Shown here piece after piece: positions 48,686 through 60,825 of a stretch of 64,000 nucleotides of DNA (position 1 is its first letter; each line of letters opens with the position of its first letter). The notes beneath the pieces are model-generated. The model ran no database searches and was not told the DNA's origin. It worked only from the letters and a program-made list of their open reading frames with translations. The translations under genes were made by a program, and so were the position numbers. Location: the NCBI GenBank assembly GCA_964057225.1, contig OZ059896.1, positions 7,378,001-7,442,000 of the forward strand. The letters run 5' to 3'. This stretch comes from Auanema rhodensis. Taxonomy: Eukaryota; Nematoda; Chromadorea; Rhabditida; Rhabditidae.

Positions 48686-51218
48686 ATGCACTCATCGGTT
48701 TTTATTCTTTTCAGTCTACTATTGCCAATTGTAGCAATAAATGAATTAAAGTTAGCTGAAAATGATGCTCAATTTCCAGGTAATATCTATCTATTTATAA
48801 TTTTAAATTATAATAAATATAATTAAGCTGCAATGTATAATATAACTGTTAATTCTGCCTTGGGTGGAACAACTGTGAATAGGTTAACTAATCAGATATT
48901 AAATATTATGAGTACTGATCAATATGGTGTAAGATTAAATTGAATATTTAAGAAAAAAATATATTTTTCTTTAGATTTCATTCAGTGCTGTTCTGAAATA
49001 TTCAAACAAAATACTCGTACAAAATAATAACTGTATTATTAAAAATGCAACATCAAATCAACAATTAATGACGTGAGTTTTAATTTAAATATAAAGATAA
49101 ATTATTATTTTAAGTTTATATGATTTTATTGCAAATAATATTAATACTATCGTCTATGATTGTTCACTTATTGTTGATTGTTCAAATAATGGCATGGCTA
49201 CTAATATTTTAATTCTTGTTCAAAGTGGTTTAGGTGAGAAATAATCTTTTTAATAATTTAAATTTAAATTTATATTTATACTAATTATATTATTTTGATA
49301 GCTGCTAGACAATTCAAGTATTATATGGTTTATGATCATATGCTGCCAATTCAAACACCATCCGCAAGTAATTCTTCTATTGGTATGACACTAATTACAC
49401 GTGATCAAAGTGATGTTCATATTAATTCAGTGAAATTTCAAGTAAGTTTATTATAAATTTATTATTATTTTAATTAAATATTTATATTTTTTAGATTGGA
49501 AATAGCTTAAGCTATTGTAGTGGTTTACCATCATGTGTTACCAAATCTAATATAACTAAATCATCTATTCTTCCAATTTATATACCAAAACCATCTGCGA
49601 CAACATTTTTCATGAAAAATGTACAAGCAACTATAGTTGCTTCAGATGGTTACAACAAGCTTGTTTCAAGCTGTGACAAGTTAACAACAGTTAAACAAAC
49701 TTCAGAGGATATGCCACCATATACATTCCCTGAAAATGCTTCTAATTCATTTTCTTATACAGATGATACATTTAAATGTCAATGGAGGGTATGTTTATAT
49801 AAAAAATAATATTATATTTATTAAATTATATTTAAGATTGTTCCATTGAATTATAATTATTATGCTAAAATTAGTATTTTTAATATGATGGGTGAGACAA
49901 CTAGCTTAGAAGTTCAAGCTGATAATGGTTTTAAATATTACTATTCACCGTCAGTTCAATTAAATATATTTTTATTATTAATTTGTATTATATTTCAGAG
50001 GAAATTATTCTTCATCTTCACACACTGACTATGATGGTTATCGTGGCCCTATGGCATTAAGTCCTGTTTTATTACTTACACCTGGATACATTACTTTAAC
50101 ATCAAATAGAGGAAGAGGAATGCTACAATTTACTGTGCATTTCATAAGAATAAGTTGGTTTTCACTTATCTTTATAAAAATAATTTTAAATTATCTATTT
50201 ACATATTTTAGATACAAATATTACGTATGTCCCTTATACAGCAGATAGTCGTTCAAGAATCTTACACTTGACGAATAACAGTAATCACGCCTACCTTTTC
50301 GCACCAAAAAACTTTCCAGTACCATATGTTTTTAATGTAATCGTTTAATTAATTATACTATTAATATATATTTTATTATATTTTAGAATCCACGCATTAT
50401 GCTTCTTGGTACAGTAACTCCACAACAAACCCTTTTGGCTACTTATTTCGATCAGTGCTTCTTAACTACATATAATTCACCGGATGCTTCTGGTCCTGTA
50501 CTCTATCGATACAAGTATATTTTCATTGAAAAAAATCATTTTATCATATGTTGTTGCAGCTTGAATGAAATTCTTATGTTCAAGAAGCCAATAGTTTTCA
50601 AATCAGCTACAACATTATGTACTAATTCAATATCCTTGAGCGCTGATATCTTGGTCCGTGTTGGAAATGCTGATGGTACGTCTATTATTATAAGAAAATC
50701 TTATTTTTAATAATTTAATTTTCAGTTTTAAATAGTTATAATGCTGCTGCTTTTCGTGTTAGAGGTGATAGTGGAAGTAGTGGAACTGAAACAATTCGCT
50801 ACAAAAACCCCTCAGTTCCAACAACAGGAACTCAATTTTTGACTATTTCTGAGAATAATCCATCTATGTATTCAACACAATTGAAAGCAATTATTAGTAA
50901 CCATGTAAACTATTTGTTATATTAATAATTATTATTTTTATTATTTTTAGAATTCCGCTATTGTTAAGGTACATAATGGATCGGATTCAGATTTTGTACA
51001 AAAAAGCTTAACGCCATCATCTCAAGATCTTCCATGGGTGACACCTGGAAGCTTAGTCACCTATGAATTCCAATCAACTGTTTTAGCTCTTGATGTTGGT
51101 CGCAGATATAATTCTGGTTAGTAATGGAAATTATTTCAAATTTATTTCCTTGTTTTCAGCATCATCATATGGGATTTCAACAGCTTTATTAATGTTATTT
51201 ACTTATATTTTACATTAA
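48686..51218 (+). CDS. Secreted, probably GPI-anchored surface protein (CUB-like?)
   Basis: ATG at 48686 begins a signal peptide (MHSSVFILFSLLLPIVA). About eleven exons with 40-60 bp introns follow. The chain has paired Cys, many NxS/NxT sites and beta-rich blocks such as YNITVNSALGGTTVNRLT, FKCQWRIVPLNYNYYAKIS, LHLTNNSNHAYLFAPKNFP and GTETIRYKNPSVPTTGTQF. The repeated pattern of a Cys-x-Trp strand and 'TPGSLVTYEFQSTVLALD' resembles nematode CUB-like-domain proteins, but this is only a resemblance. The C-terminus is SASSYGISTALLMLFTYILH, a small-residue segment followed by a hydrophobic tail with no cytoplasmic part (TAA 51216-51218), the usual GPI signal. Codon usage is very AT-rich. The function is unknown. 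Confidence 0.75.
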
Positions 51219-51855
51219 GTAGATGAATTAAGAAATAATATATAGTTAATACGATATAACTATTATTATTATTTTTATTATTAATTTTATTATGAGCTTA
51301 TTTACCTATTTTTAAAAAGTTTTATAATAAATAATTTTTTATTAAATGTAATAATTATATATGTATATGAACATATTCAAACAAACTTTTTTAGACAAAT
51401 AAGTTAAGATTAATTAAAATATTATTTTATATTCGTTTAAATATATTCTAATTTTATTTTTGTTTGTAAAATTTAAAAATAAATTAATAAGGGAGGGGGG
51501 GGGGGCGCACATTTCATTTGGACCACCTAATATAAACTATAACATCATATCAACATATTATAATTTATAGATAATTTCTTCTTCTTCATTTTTCATTGAA
51601 AACAAATAATTTTTTTATTGTCAGATTTGATGATTTCCCGTTAAAATGCTATTAAAATTAAATAAAAATTGTATATTTCTATGATAAAAGCATTTCTGAA
51701 AAAATAATGTAATATCTCGATTTTTATATAAATTATATAATTGTATATATGTATGTATGTATGTATATATAACTAAAATATAATAAATAATAATCAAAAA
51801 TCAAATTTATTGTACAAATCTTTCATATTTTCAAATATTTGTGTTATAAATATAT
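51219..51855. other. AT-rich convergent intergenic region with a poly-G tract
   Basis: Non-coding 3' flanks of two convergent genes. An uninterrupted run of 11 G lies at 51495-51505, preceded by GGGA; this is striking in such AT-rich DNA. A TATG/TATA short repeat occurs near 51745-51770. Confidence 0.6.
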
Positions 51856-54800
51856 TTAATGATGAAAGAGACGAAGTCCAGTATGGATAAGTGTCATTTC
51901 ATGTTCGTTACAAGCCTCAATGATATCTTCATCCCGAACAGATCCTCCTGGATGAGCAATATACTTGACTCCATACTGAAAAAATATAATTAAAAGCCTT
52001 TTCCAACTTTTTTTTATTTTAAAATATTTTAAAGGATTAAAATTTAAATAATGAACTGACGCAACAATATCGACAAAATGAGCAAAAACCATAGGAAATT
52101 GCATGAGAATCTCATATATTTTCTCAAACAAAGTCTATCCATTTTTATTTATTTTTAAAAGAAAAAGTTTTGTAAGTTGTAAGTTTTGAAAAAGAAATAT
52201 TTTAAAAACTTACTTGTTTGGCACAATCTACATTATCTCGGAAAGGTAAAAAGGCATCAGAGCTCATGACAACTCCATTCAATTTACTCATCCAAGAACT
52301 TCTTTCATCCTGAAAATATATTATACTATATATAATATTTAAGTTAAAATATAAAATATTTTTATTACTATGTACTAGATCAAAAGTTATTTTTATTTTA
52401 AATGTTTGAGCTTCAAGTAACATCATGAATCTTTTTCAACTCATTTCTAAAAGACTAGACTTGAAGAAGTCAACAAAGGAAATTTTAAAAGAAACATCAA
52501 GGGTTACAGGGTCAAAAAGATAGTTGATGATGGATGAGCTGAGATAGAAATCAATAAAAAAAGAAAGAAAAGGGCTTTACCTCAGTTAATGGCTCAACTG
52601 ACTCACTAAAGTATTGTTGCCATTGTTCAATAGGAATCTGAAAAAATATATAGAAATATACATATTTATATTTATAATTTTACAAGAAAAAGATATAAAT
52701 ATAAAACGAACTAACCTCGCGTCCTAGAACTCCTGTACATAGGACATCAATAGCATTAGATCGTTCAGATCTCTTGATACATGGCTTCCATGGAAGAGAT
52801 AAAACAGTTGGATGTTGTCTTAGCCACCTAAAATGTAAAAATAACTTTGAATTCTCTAAACAATATATCGCAATAGGTATAGTTAATTATATAAAATTGC
52901 TTAGAAGGTGTAGGAAACTGGAGAAGAAAACACCGGAACCAAAAAACAGATAAAACATCATTTTGATAAAACAAATACAAATTCTTCCTTTGTCAAAGAA
53001 ATATAATTTTAAAATAAAATTACTTAATTAATCTGATTCTAGACATATAATGACAAGTAGATGTCAATCTATATTTTATAATATTTCTTTCTCTTTACCA
53101 TCAATTTTGACAATAAATTTATATTTTCTCTTCTCTTCTGTATTATTATATTTTTAAAATTCTACTATACAGAATATTCTAATAAGAATTAATTTCATAG
53201 CTTTTCTAATCAAATCAACTAAAATAATATTTGATAAGATAATCGGATTACATTGTTTCTTCTCATTTGCTTAACGTCCAGTATTCAGCTGACCAATGTC
53301 TTTTCTCTCATTAAGTCTCATCTCTGGTTTTCTGATTCTCTTTTCCTCTCATCCTTTTCCCTTTTTAAATAAATATATTTCATTGTCAATTAAATAGAAA
53401 GAATACAAAAAAATTCAAAACGATATTAAGAAGAAACTGATTGTTAGAAAGAACAAGACGAACTTTATAAAGTCAGTTACTACTGATTAGGAATGGATCA
53501 AACCATCAAACTGTCTCAGCACCTTGATCATATTCAAGTAGTAGCATCATAGTCATATGTCATCTTTTCTAGTTTCTAATACAAATGTTTCTTTCCTTCA
53601 ACATCATCCAATATGAATTTCCGTTATTAAACATATCATTTCTCAATGATATTTGACCGTTCATGATCAATTATCATTTGAATTCTTTATAAAAAAATAA
53701 TATTCTATTATTATACTTTTAAAGATAAATATTTTTATTTTATTTTATCAAATATATTAATTTATTATTATTTAACTATTATATTTATATTTCCATTGAT
53801 GGATCATAAGGCGGACTACTACTACTACATCCAAATTTTCTTTTTTTAGACCAAAATTTGAAGAAAAAGCAAATAGAGTATTCAATATTTAACGATTTTT
53901 CTGACATACAACTCTTAATCTTGTTGAATTTCACAACAAATATTACGTAAATCCGGAATATGAGCATTTCGTTGTATTACCCTTTGACATAATCTTATAT
54001 TTCAATTTCTCAATCCTCACATCAGCTAGCAAACAGACGTTTTTTTTATTTGAAAATGTTTAAAAAACATACTAATTTAGTTATTTCAATTATTAATAGA
54101 ATGAATGATAAAGTTCTTTGCTTCTTTAAGATCTTGTCACAAGTTTTTTTTTTCTTTTTTTTCATTCATTTCCTTTCACACTCTCACTTCAATTACAAAA
54201 GAACTTCTAGTTCAAAGAAAGATCTTCGGAAACGAAGCACAGACAGGAATTAGAATGATTGCCCGAACATCATATCAATGTGACACTGGATGACAGAAAA
54301 AGCTACTTGGTTGAAGTTTTACGAGGAGTACCTTTTCATCTAATACTAGACATCTTTTTGTCTAAGTGACGTGGCGCATCTGCGGGGCTATTTTCCATTT
54401 TTGGAATTCCCGTGACGTCAGTCTATCAGATGGCCTGGCACTTCGTTACGTCACGCCTTCTATCAAGCTTTTGAAATCGGGCAAAATGAGGACGAATCGA
54501 CAATCAACAAACCTCAAGTTCGCCGTCCATCAAAGCCAGTTGTTACTTAATCTCGTCTACTTCCTTTCATATAAGACTACTTCATTCCATAATTATGCTC
54601 TCAGTATTTATCCAGTTACTTCATTTCTTCAAACCTATCGTGTCAGGACCAGAGCAGCAGAAAACATTAAAAGCCCTGCTGGGAGGCGGAGTCAAAGCTA
54701 TTCTTCCTACTTCTTCCTCTCATTTTACGTTCCATCTGTTCTTTCCGTTAGCTTCTGGGTGGTTGTTTAGTATTCATCTTCAATTATCCATACAGATTTA

Positions 54801-57800
54801 TTGTATCTTTGTATTATCTTTTCAGAAATATAATAATATTATTATATTAATAATTTACATTTTACAGGTACGACCTGTGAATCCAGCACATCTTGAAACA
54901 AGGTGTGCTTTAACAGTTGGCCTTGACGGCATTTGAATTACTCGTCATTTTAGGTTTCTAACCCTACTATATCCTCAATTCAAAATATATTAACTTTAAC
55001 TAATAATCAATCATCAATTATAAGAAAAGGAAAGCATACTGTATTTAAATCTTTAAAAGATTTCTAAGTATCTCCTAGACCACATTATCTGTTTATTTAG
55101 TAAGTAAAACATATGTATATATTATTCTTTTTTTTTTTAAAAGAAAGAAAATCTATTTAGAAGTCTCATAGAATCAAAATTCATAGAATTGTTTGGTCAA
55201 GAAGTTAATAGATAACATTTCTATTTTTGGAAATTACAATCTATTCGAATATTGGTCAAATTGCCAACTTTGATAATTCTTATCACCTAATAATCAAAAA
55301 AAAATCCAAGAAATTAATTCCTTTTTCGCTGAAGGTAAATAAGGTCAAAATAATATTAAAAAGGAAAGAAATTATAAAAATAACAAAATAAAAAGATTTA
55401 AAATTAATATCTAGGAGATTTAAATATAGTTTGATTGATTTCATTACAGTATACATAAAAGTATTTTATATATTTCTAATTATATAACTATAGTAAATCT
55501 TATTAGAAACTATTTCAATTTCATTTCAGCAAATGAGTACTCCAGCGTGATCAATGCTGCGTAAATTTGTTATTCAATTTGCTGTATTCATATATGGGGT
55601 TCAACCTCTTCTTATGTTTGAAAAAGGTCGGAATAATTTAAATATAAAACTTAATTATAAAACTTTTTTCTTTTAATCAAATTATGTTTTAAAATAACAT
55701 TACGAATCGTTTTTATTTTAAGTGGAAAGCGAAAATGCTTGTCTACTAGCTATGTGTGATGCTGATTCTGGATGTGTTCCAAAAGGCTGTTCTATAGATC
55801 AAAACGAACGAATTGGTTGTGGATATTTTCGTTTGAATATCTATCAATTCCGTGTAAGAATTAATATATTTCATTGAATATATTACAATTGCTTGTTTAA
55901 GCAATGTTATCAACCTGGTCGACAAGACGATGAAGATGAAGATACAGCATGGATTAAATGCTCTGAAGATTATGAATGTTCTGCTCAATGTATCAAAGTA
56001 AGTTGACTACAACATTCAACACATCAAACATACAATTCATTATTCAGTCTATAAGTGCTCGTTACCGAGTTAAATGCTACGGCAAATCTGATTGTGAATC
56101 AATGGCTCGTATACATGACGGAGGAGCAAATGGTTGTCGAGACAGGTACACCTTATTACGTGTTCAATATGAGTTATTGTAAAATTTCTTTCAGAAATAC
56201 AGCATTTTACTGGAAAAAAGTGCGCGATTCATGTGGAAGTGCGTGTCGTGGAAGTTTTTTCAGTCGCCACCGACGTCACTTATTCTGATCTTCTAGCTAG
56301 CACTATCCATCAATTAGTGTTAAGCAACAAATCAATTTGTTTTAATATAAACTAAGAATCTATTATATATATTCACATATATATATAACTATCATTCATG
56401 TAAAAATGTTATTTTAACGGCTAAGCCGGAAAACATCTATGTGATTGTAAACTGATGACAATATGATGAGCGAATCTCATTCGTACTTCTAGCTTCTGCC
56501 TATACCAAAATCTTATTCAATAATCTTTACTATGATTAATCATAAATGATTCATTCATCATCATCATCGTTGTCAATTCAAACGTTGAAGTTGAAACAAG
56601 CAACCTTTTTTTGTTATCAATGGTGAACATCATCCTTATGAGTCGTAGTAAGGAAATAGAAAAAAAAGATTTTGAAATTCATCAAAGAAAACATACAAAT
56701 GCATATTTATATTGTGATAGCCATGCTATAATTGCAAAATAAAAGTTGCCAACGGCAAAATTACTTCCCGAAATTCAAAGAAAATACTTAGGTTCCTACT
56801 GAATTTATACTTCCTTCTGGCGCAGCATTGCTGATTGAAAAATCAAAAAACATTTTTTGGATTTGTAAGTAGCTTAGAACATGAGTAATAAAGGTTTTGA
56901 GTAAACTATTTGCTCTGTGCAACGGATATCTTCGGTTTTTTTATGAAAAGATGATGCATGACGTAGCCTCTATACTTCTTTTTCTCCAGGATTAAGTCTA
57001 ATAAATGTATTCTAAGATCTTATAATATTTTCAATTTTAAACATCGTGATATACATACTCACATACATATTTCCTCATTTTCTTCTATATTCCTTTCAAG
57101 TTATTATTATTTTTTTTAGTTAATTGCCCCAGGCAGATGAAGCAAAAAAAAAGAAAAAAAAGATGAACCAACCAATTGGCAGCTTTATCACCAGCCAGAC
57201 GGGTACAATGAATTCGAGATTGTTGTCCAGCTCCCATTCCAATGACCTGACCACGATGTGCAAAACAGACGGAATTGGATTGAGCATATTTCAGAGCAAT
57301 AGTAGCAACTATTAAATCGTCCAATGCTGTTTTGGTTAACTAAAACAAAAGAAAAATACTAAAAGATTTTTGAAAGAAATTAATAAACATGAGCTCTAGG
57401 CTTTCACAATCATATTTTTAAAAATTCAAATTCAAACTCTCATTACTATATACTTTATAGAAAAATAAAAAGAATTATTATGTCTATTATATAACTATAA
57501 ACTTACATTATTATGTTGGCCGATAACTTTTTTGAATGTTTCAGCATTAATGATAGCATTATTACGTTTTTGGCGAAGTTTTAAGCCAAATACGGTACGT
57601 TCCTCAGTTTCTGTTGGAATATAATTTGGATTAATCTAAAAAAAAACAACGAATAATAGTTTTTTATGTAAATAAATAGTATAATTACTTTAAGTACACA
57701 ATAATTTCCATTTTTCTTTTTGGCTAAAAGAGCTAATGCTGCAGGCTCATAATCAGGTGCTACAACACCATCAGAAACTTCTCTGAAACATATTTTTGAA

Positions 57801-60800
57801 AATTATTTTATATGAATATTCCAATAAAACCTATTGATTATCTTAGCAGTTAATTCATCACATTTCTCAGATAATGCAATGAAATCACCAAATGATGACA
57901 TACGATCAGCACCTGAAAACTTATTTATAAAAAATAAATTAATTATAATAAAATTTGAATTATAAATCAAAACTAAAGGAAATAAATCTTCCAGCTCTGA
58001 TGTATCAAAAATTAAGAAGCACTTGGATTAACGATTACAGGGAACAAGACAATGGAAAAACAACAAAACAAAGAAATCACAAACTATGCTTTAGCTTTCA
58101 AACAAATTCCACAAGAATTTCGAAGGGTTAAACAAGACATGCAAAGTAAAAAGAAGAACTTATATAAGCATGAAAGAAAAGCACAAGTCAAAAAACAAAA
58201 GCAACAAAAATCGGAAATAAAGCCCAGGCGGATTAGCTTACCAACGATGGCGAGCATTTTATGCTCGTTCTCCTTGTCACCCGTCCATTCTTGTTCTCAA
58301 ATATTGAAAGAATGTTTCAAAAAGAAAAGAAGTTTGAATCAAAAATACGAAAGTTAATATTCATATTTTCAAAAGGTTAGCATCATGAGCAAATATTAGA
58401 AGACATTTAGAAACACTAATAACTATTTAATAGGAAAAAACCCTGAAAATAGCCAAGCAGACAGATTAGAAATAAATAAAGAAGTAAACATTCCAAAGTT
58501 TTGATTAAATCATGCTTTATATGAAATATTAGTTGAAATTTAGGTGTGTATAAACATGAAACTAATAGTTTTACAACAAAGGCATTGTGATATATATGAA
58601 GTAAGTGTGCACGGGGACATAATCTATTTTCATAGATTAATTATATTATATAATAATAAATGTAAAACATACCTCGAGCTCTAGAATAAGCAGAAGCCAA
58701 GGATGGTCGTTTCATATCAATATTAAGATCAGCTACCATACATGAGTGTTGTTCAGCTTCATTTAATGGTAAACCAATAGCAGCTCCTAAAAATCATATT
58801 ATAATAATAATAATTATTATTATTATTTTTATTATTATTTAAAAGAATTTAACAAACCAGCAGGTGAAACATGCTTGAATGAAGCTGCAGCTGGCATATT
58901 AGTAGCATCTGAAAGTTCCTTAACCAATTGCCATCCATTTAAGGCATCCAATATATTTATATAACCAGGAGCTCCATTAAGTACTGTAAAAATCAAAATA
59001 TAAACTTTTATAACAATTATATAAAACTTGTTTATATAAAACAAAAATTTTCTTCACTTTGTTTAAAAAAAAAAAGCTTTTTATCACTTCATGCTCTGTA
59101 TATCGTTAGCCATCCATGGCAATGCTTCTTGTTCCTATCTCTAGCTAACAAGCTTTTTTTCGATTCTCTCTCAATCTTTCTCTCTCTCTCTCTCAACTTC
59201 ACCAATTAATCTTTCTGGCGCAATATCGATGAGACCGATGACGATTTATGAGAATGTAGAAAGCTTCGAGAGTAAAGGACAAACTCAATGTGAATCTCCA
59301 CGAGGAGATGTCATTCATGTCTGTTCAACGTCGGCACAATTCATCTTCAGAATAGATTTTAGAAGTCTTTCAAGTACAAAGAACAAATAAAAAGATAAAT
59401 TAATAGTTCCTCATAGCATAGCAGAAATAACTTTTAGAATTTTAAGAGATTTCTTGAAATAAGCTCTTCCGATTTTCACGAAAAACAAGAGTTAGAAAGA
59501 GTTTGAAAATGAAAAGAAGAACAAGTTTTCTTACCTTTAATTGGCATCTCCTCGTTGACAGAATAGAATTCAGCGTCTGGGGTCTGATGAGGGTTGGTTC
59601 CTGAAACAACAAGAAAAATCAAAATTCTGCTCATCTATCTTCTAAGATTGTCATATTGCTTTTGTTGTGTCATCTAAGACCAAGCTGTTTAGATTGACTA
59701 CCTTCTTAAACAGCATAGTGTCCATCAAGCTTGAAAATGTCATGAAACCAATAGCAAAAACACCACCCAAAATGCTTGTTGATATTTCAGATCAAATATC
59801 AAAACTTTTTTCTAATCTTTTATAATTCTTAAACTCTTAAAGTTTATTCAAAATTTAAAATCTAAAACTCAAAATATATAACTGACAGCTCTTCCGAGAG
59901 ATTTATCTTTTTAAAAAAATAATCAAAACTGTTTTCCTTAGGGCCCAACCTTCGTATAAATTTTAAAAAGATGAGTTGCAATTCAAAAGTATTTGAATGT
60001 GAGACAATACAAGTCAGATGACGTTCAAATCATTTTGACGTCTATATTTGACTTATTGCTCATGTTCCCAGAGGGCATTTTCAATGTTTCAAAGTCGATC
60101 AAAACAAATTCATATAAAGGTTTTTGTGTATATTCGAATCAAAAGATCAGAGTCATACTTTGCGAAAAAAGAAGAAAGAAAAATCGTTTCTCCTCTTAAT
60201 GACTTACCGTATCTCAAGCCAATTGATCTGTTTCCAATCTGTTTTCGCATATACCCACTGATGGCTTCGTCGTACGATGATGTATGCTCGAATGCCTGTA
60301 AATCATAAACTTTAAAATAGAATTATTCTATTATATTATATTAAATCATTTCATTATGTACTTTATTACCCAGTCAGCTTTAAAGCAACTTATAGCCTTT
60401 TGCCTATGCAATATCATATCCTTCACTTCGTTCTCACTTCTCTTGCCTTAGATTAAATAAACAAATTAGTCGACTCGATCTGAGAACTAGGTAAGTGAAG
60501 CCGTTCAACGTAACAAATTGCATTTCCTTATTCACTCTACTAGTCATCCATATGTATAGAACTGCAGAGAATACATGTGTTCAAACTCAAAAACACAAAC
60601 TATATTGAAAAATCTAATAAACTTTCAATGTTGTTTAGAGGAAAAACCCATATATAGACAAAATAAAAGAAAACAACAATATCTCCTTCATACCTTAGCT
60701 GGAAAGAAGTTACCACGCCGATAAACCTGATCAAAAAGTCGTGAATTTGACTGAGAACGATGTCTCGAATCATCAGATATTGTCGGCTGAAGCCGTTTAT

Positions 60801-60825
60801 AGGCCATAGACGAGATACGTGACAT
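51856..60825 (-). CDS. ATIC: AICAR transformylase (ATIC), IMP cyclohydrolase half not found
   Basis: Formylates AICAR in purine synthesis, the penultimate step to IMP. Exon 1 (60694-60825) gives [19 protein letters not shown] and a basic Ser/Arg-rich stretch ending FFPAK. Exon 2 (60208-60295) gives [19 protein letters not shown]. Then come [28 protein letters not shown] with the catalytic Lys-His pair, [95 protein letters not shown] and [14 protein letters not shown] at 51856-51858. The transformylase domain is complete and closely follows the human enzyme. The N-terminal cyclohydrolase domain of about 199 residues is absent from the window. Either the gene lost it, or its exons lie beyond 64000. 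One intron (52828-57173) holds the lysozyme gene. Confidence 0.92.
54367..54453. promoter_or_regulatory. Cluster of three CRE/bZIP motifs
   Basis: TGACGTGG (54367-54374), palindromic TGACGTCA (54413-54420) and TTACGTCA (54446-54453) occur within 87 bp, about 1.1 kb upstream of the nested lysozyme gene. Candidate promoter or enhancer for it, or an internal ATIC element. Inferred. Confidence 0.4.
55528..55529 (+). other. Probable trans-splice acceptor of the lysozyme gene
   Basis: TTTCATTTCAG ends 24 bases before the chosen ATG. A five-codon upstream ORF (ATG at 55533, stop TGA) lies between acceptor and start. Confidence 0.45.
55554..56288 (+). CDS. ilys: Invertebrate-type (i-type) lysozyme / destabilase
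   Basis: Family that cuts peptidoglycan, used in nematodes for bacterial digestion and defence. ATG at 55554 starts [20 protein letters not shown], a plausible signal peptide. Exon 2 begins [19 protein letters not shown] and continues [15 protein letters not shown]. Later exons give QCYQPGRQ, an acidic insert [51 protein letters not shown] and [17 protein letters not shown], then a basic tail ending in TGA at 56286-56288. The dense Cys pattern and the DGGxxGC block are diagnostic. The residue equal to the general-acid Glu of clam lysozyme (ESGC) is Asp here (DSGC), while the second catalytic Asp (SIDQ) is kept. The gene lies wholly inside an ATIC intron, on the opposite strand. Confidence 0.9.

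Larger units (their letters stand above)
52828..57173 (-). other. 4.35-kb ATIC intron that hosts the lysozyme gene
   Basis: Joins KAANW to WLRQHP inside a Trp codon (TG|G). Besides the lysozyme gene it contains a GC-richer stretch (54360-54960) with CRE-like motifs; the rest is AT-rich and non-coding. Confidence 0.85.

Noticed and set aside
54366-54936. Overlapping ORFs downstream of the CRE cluster
   Set aside because: No family signature or consistent splice pattern linking them to the lysozyme gene. They could be untranslated leader at most.
58052-58357. 101-codon Lys-rich ORF on the plus strand
   Set aside because: It lies within an ATIC intron, has no leader, splice partner or recognisable domain, and its composition follows the local A-richness.
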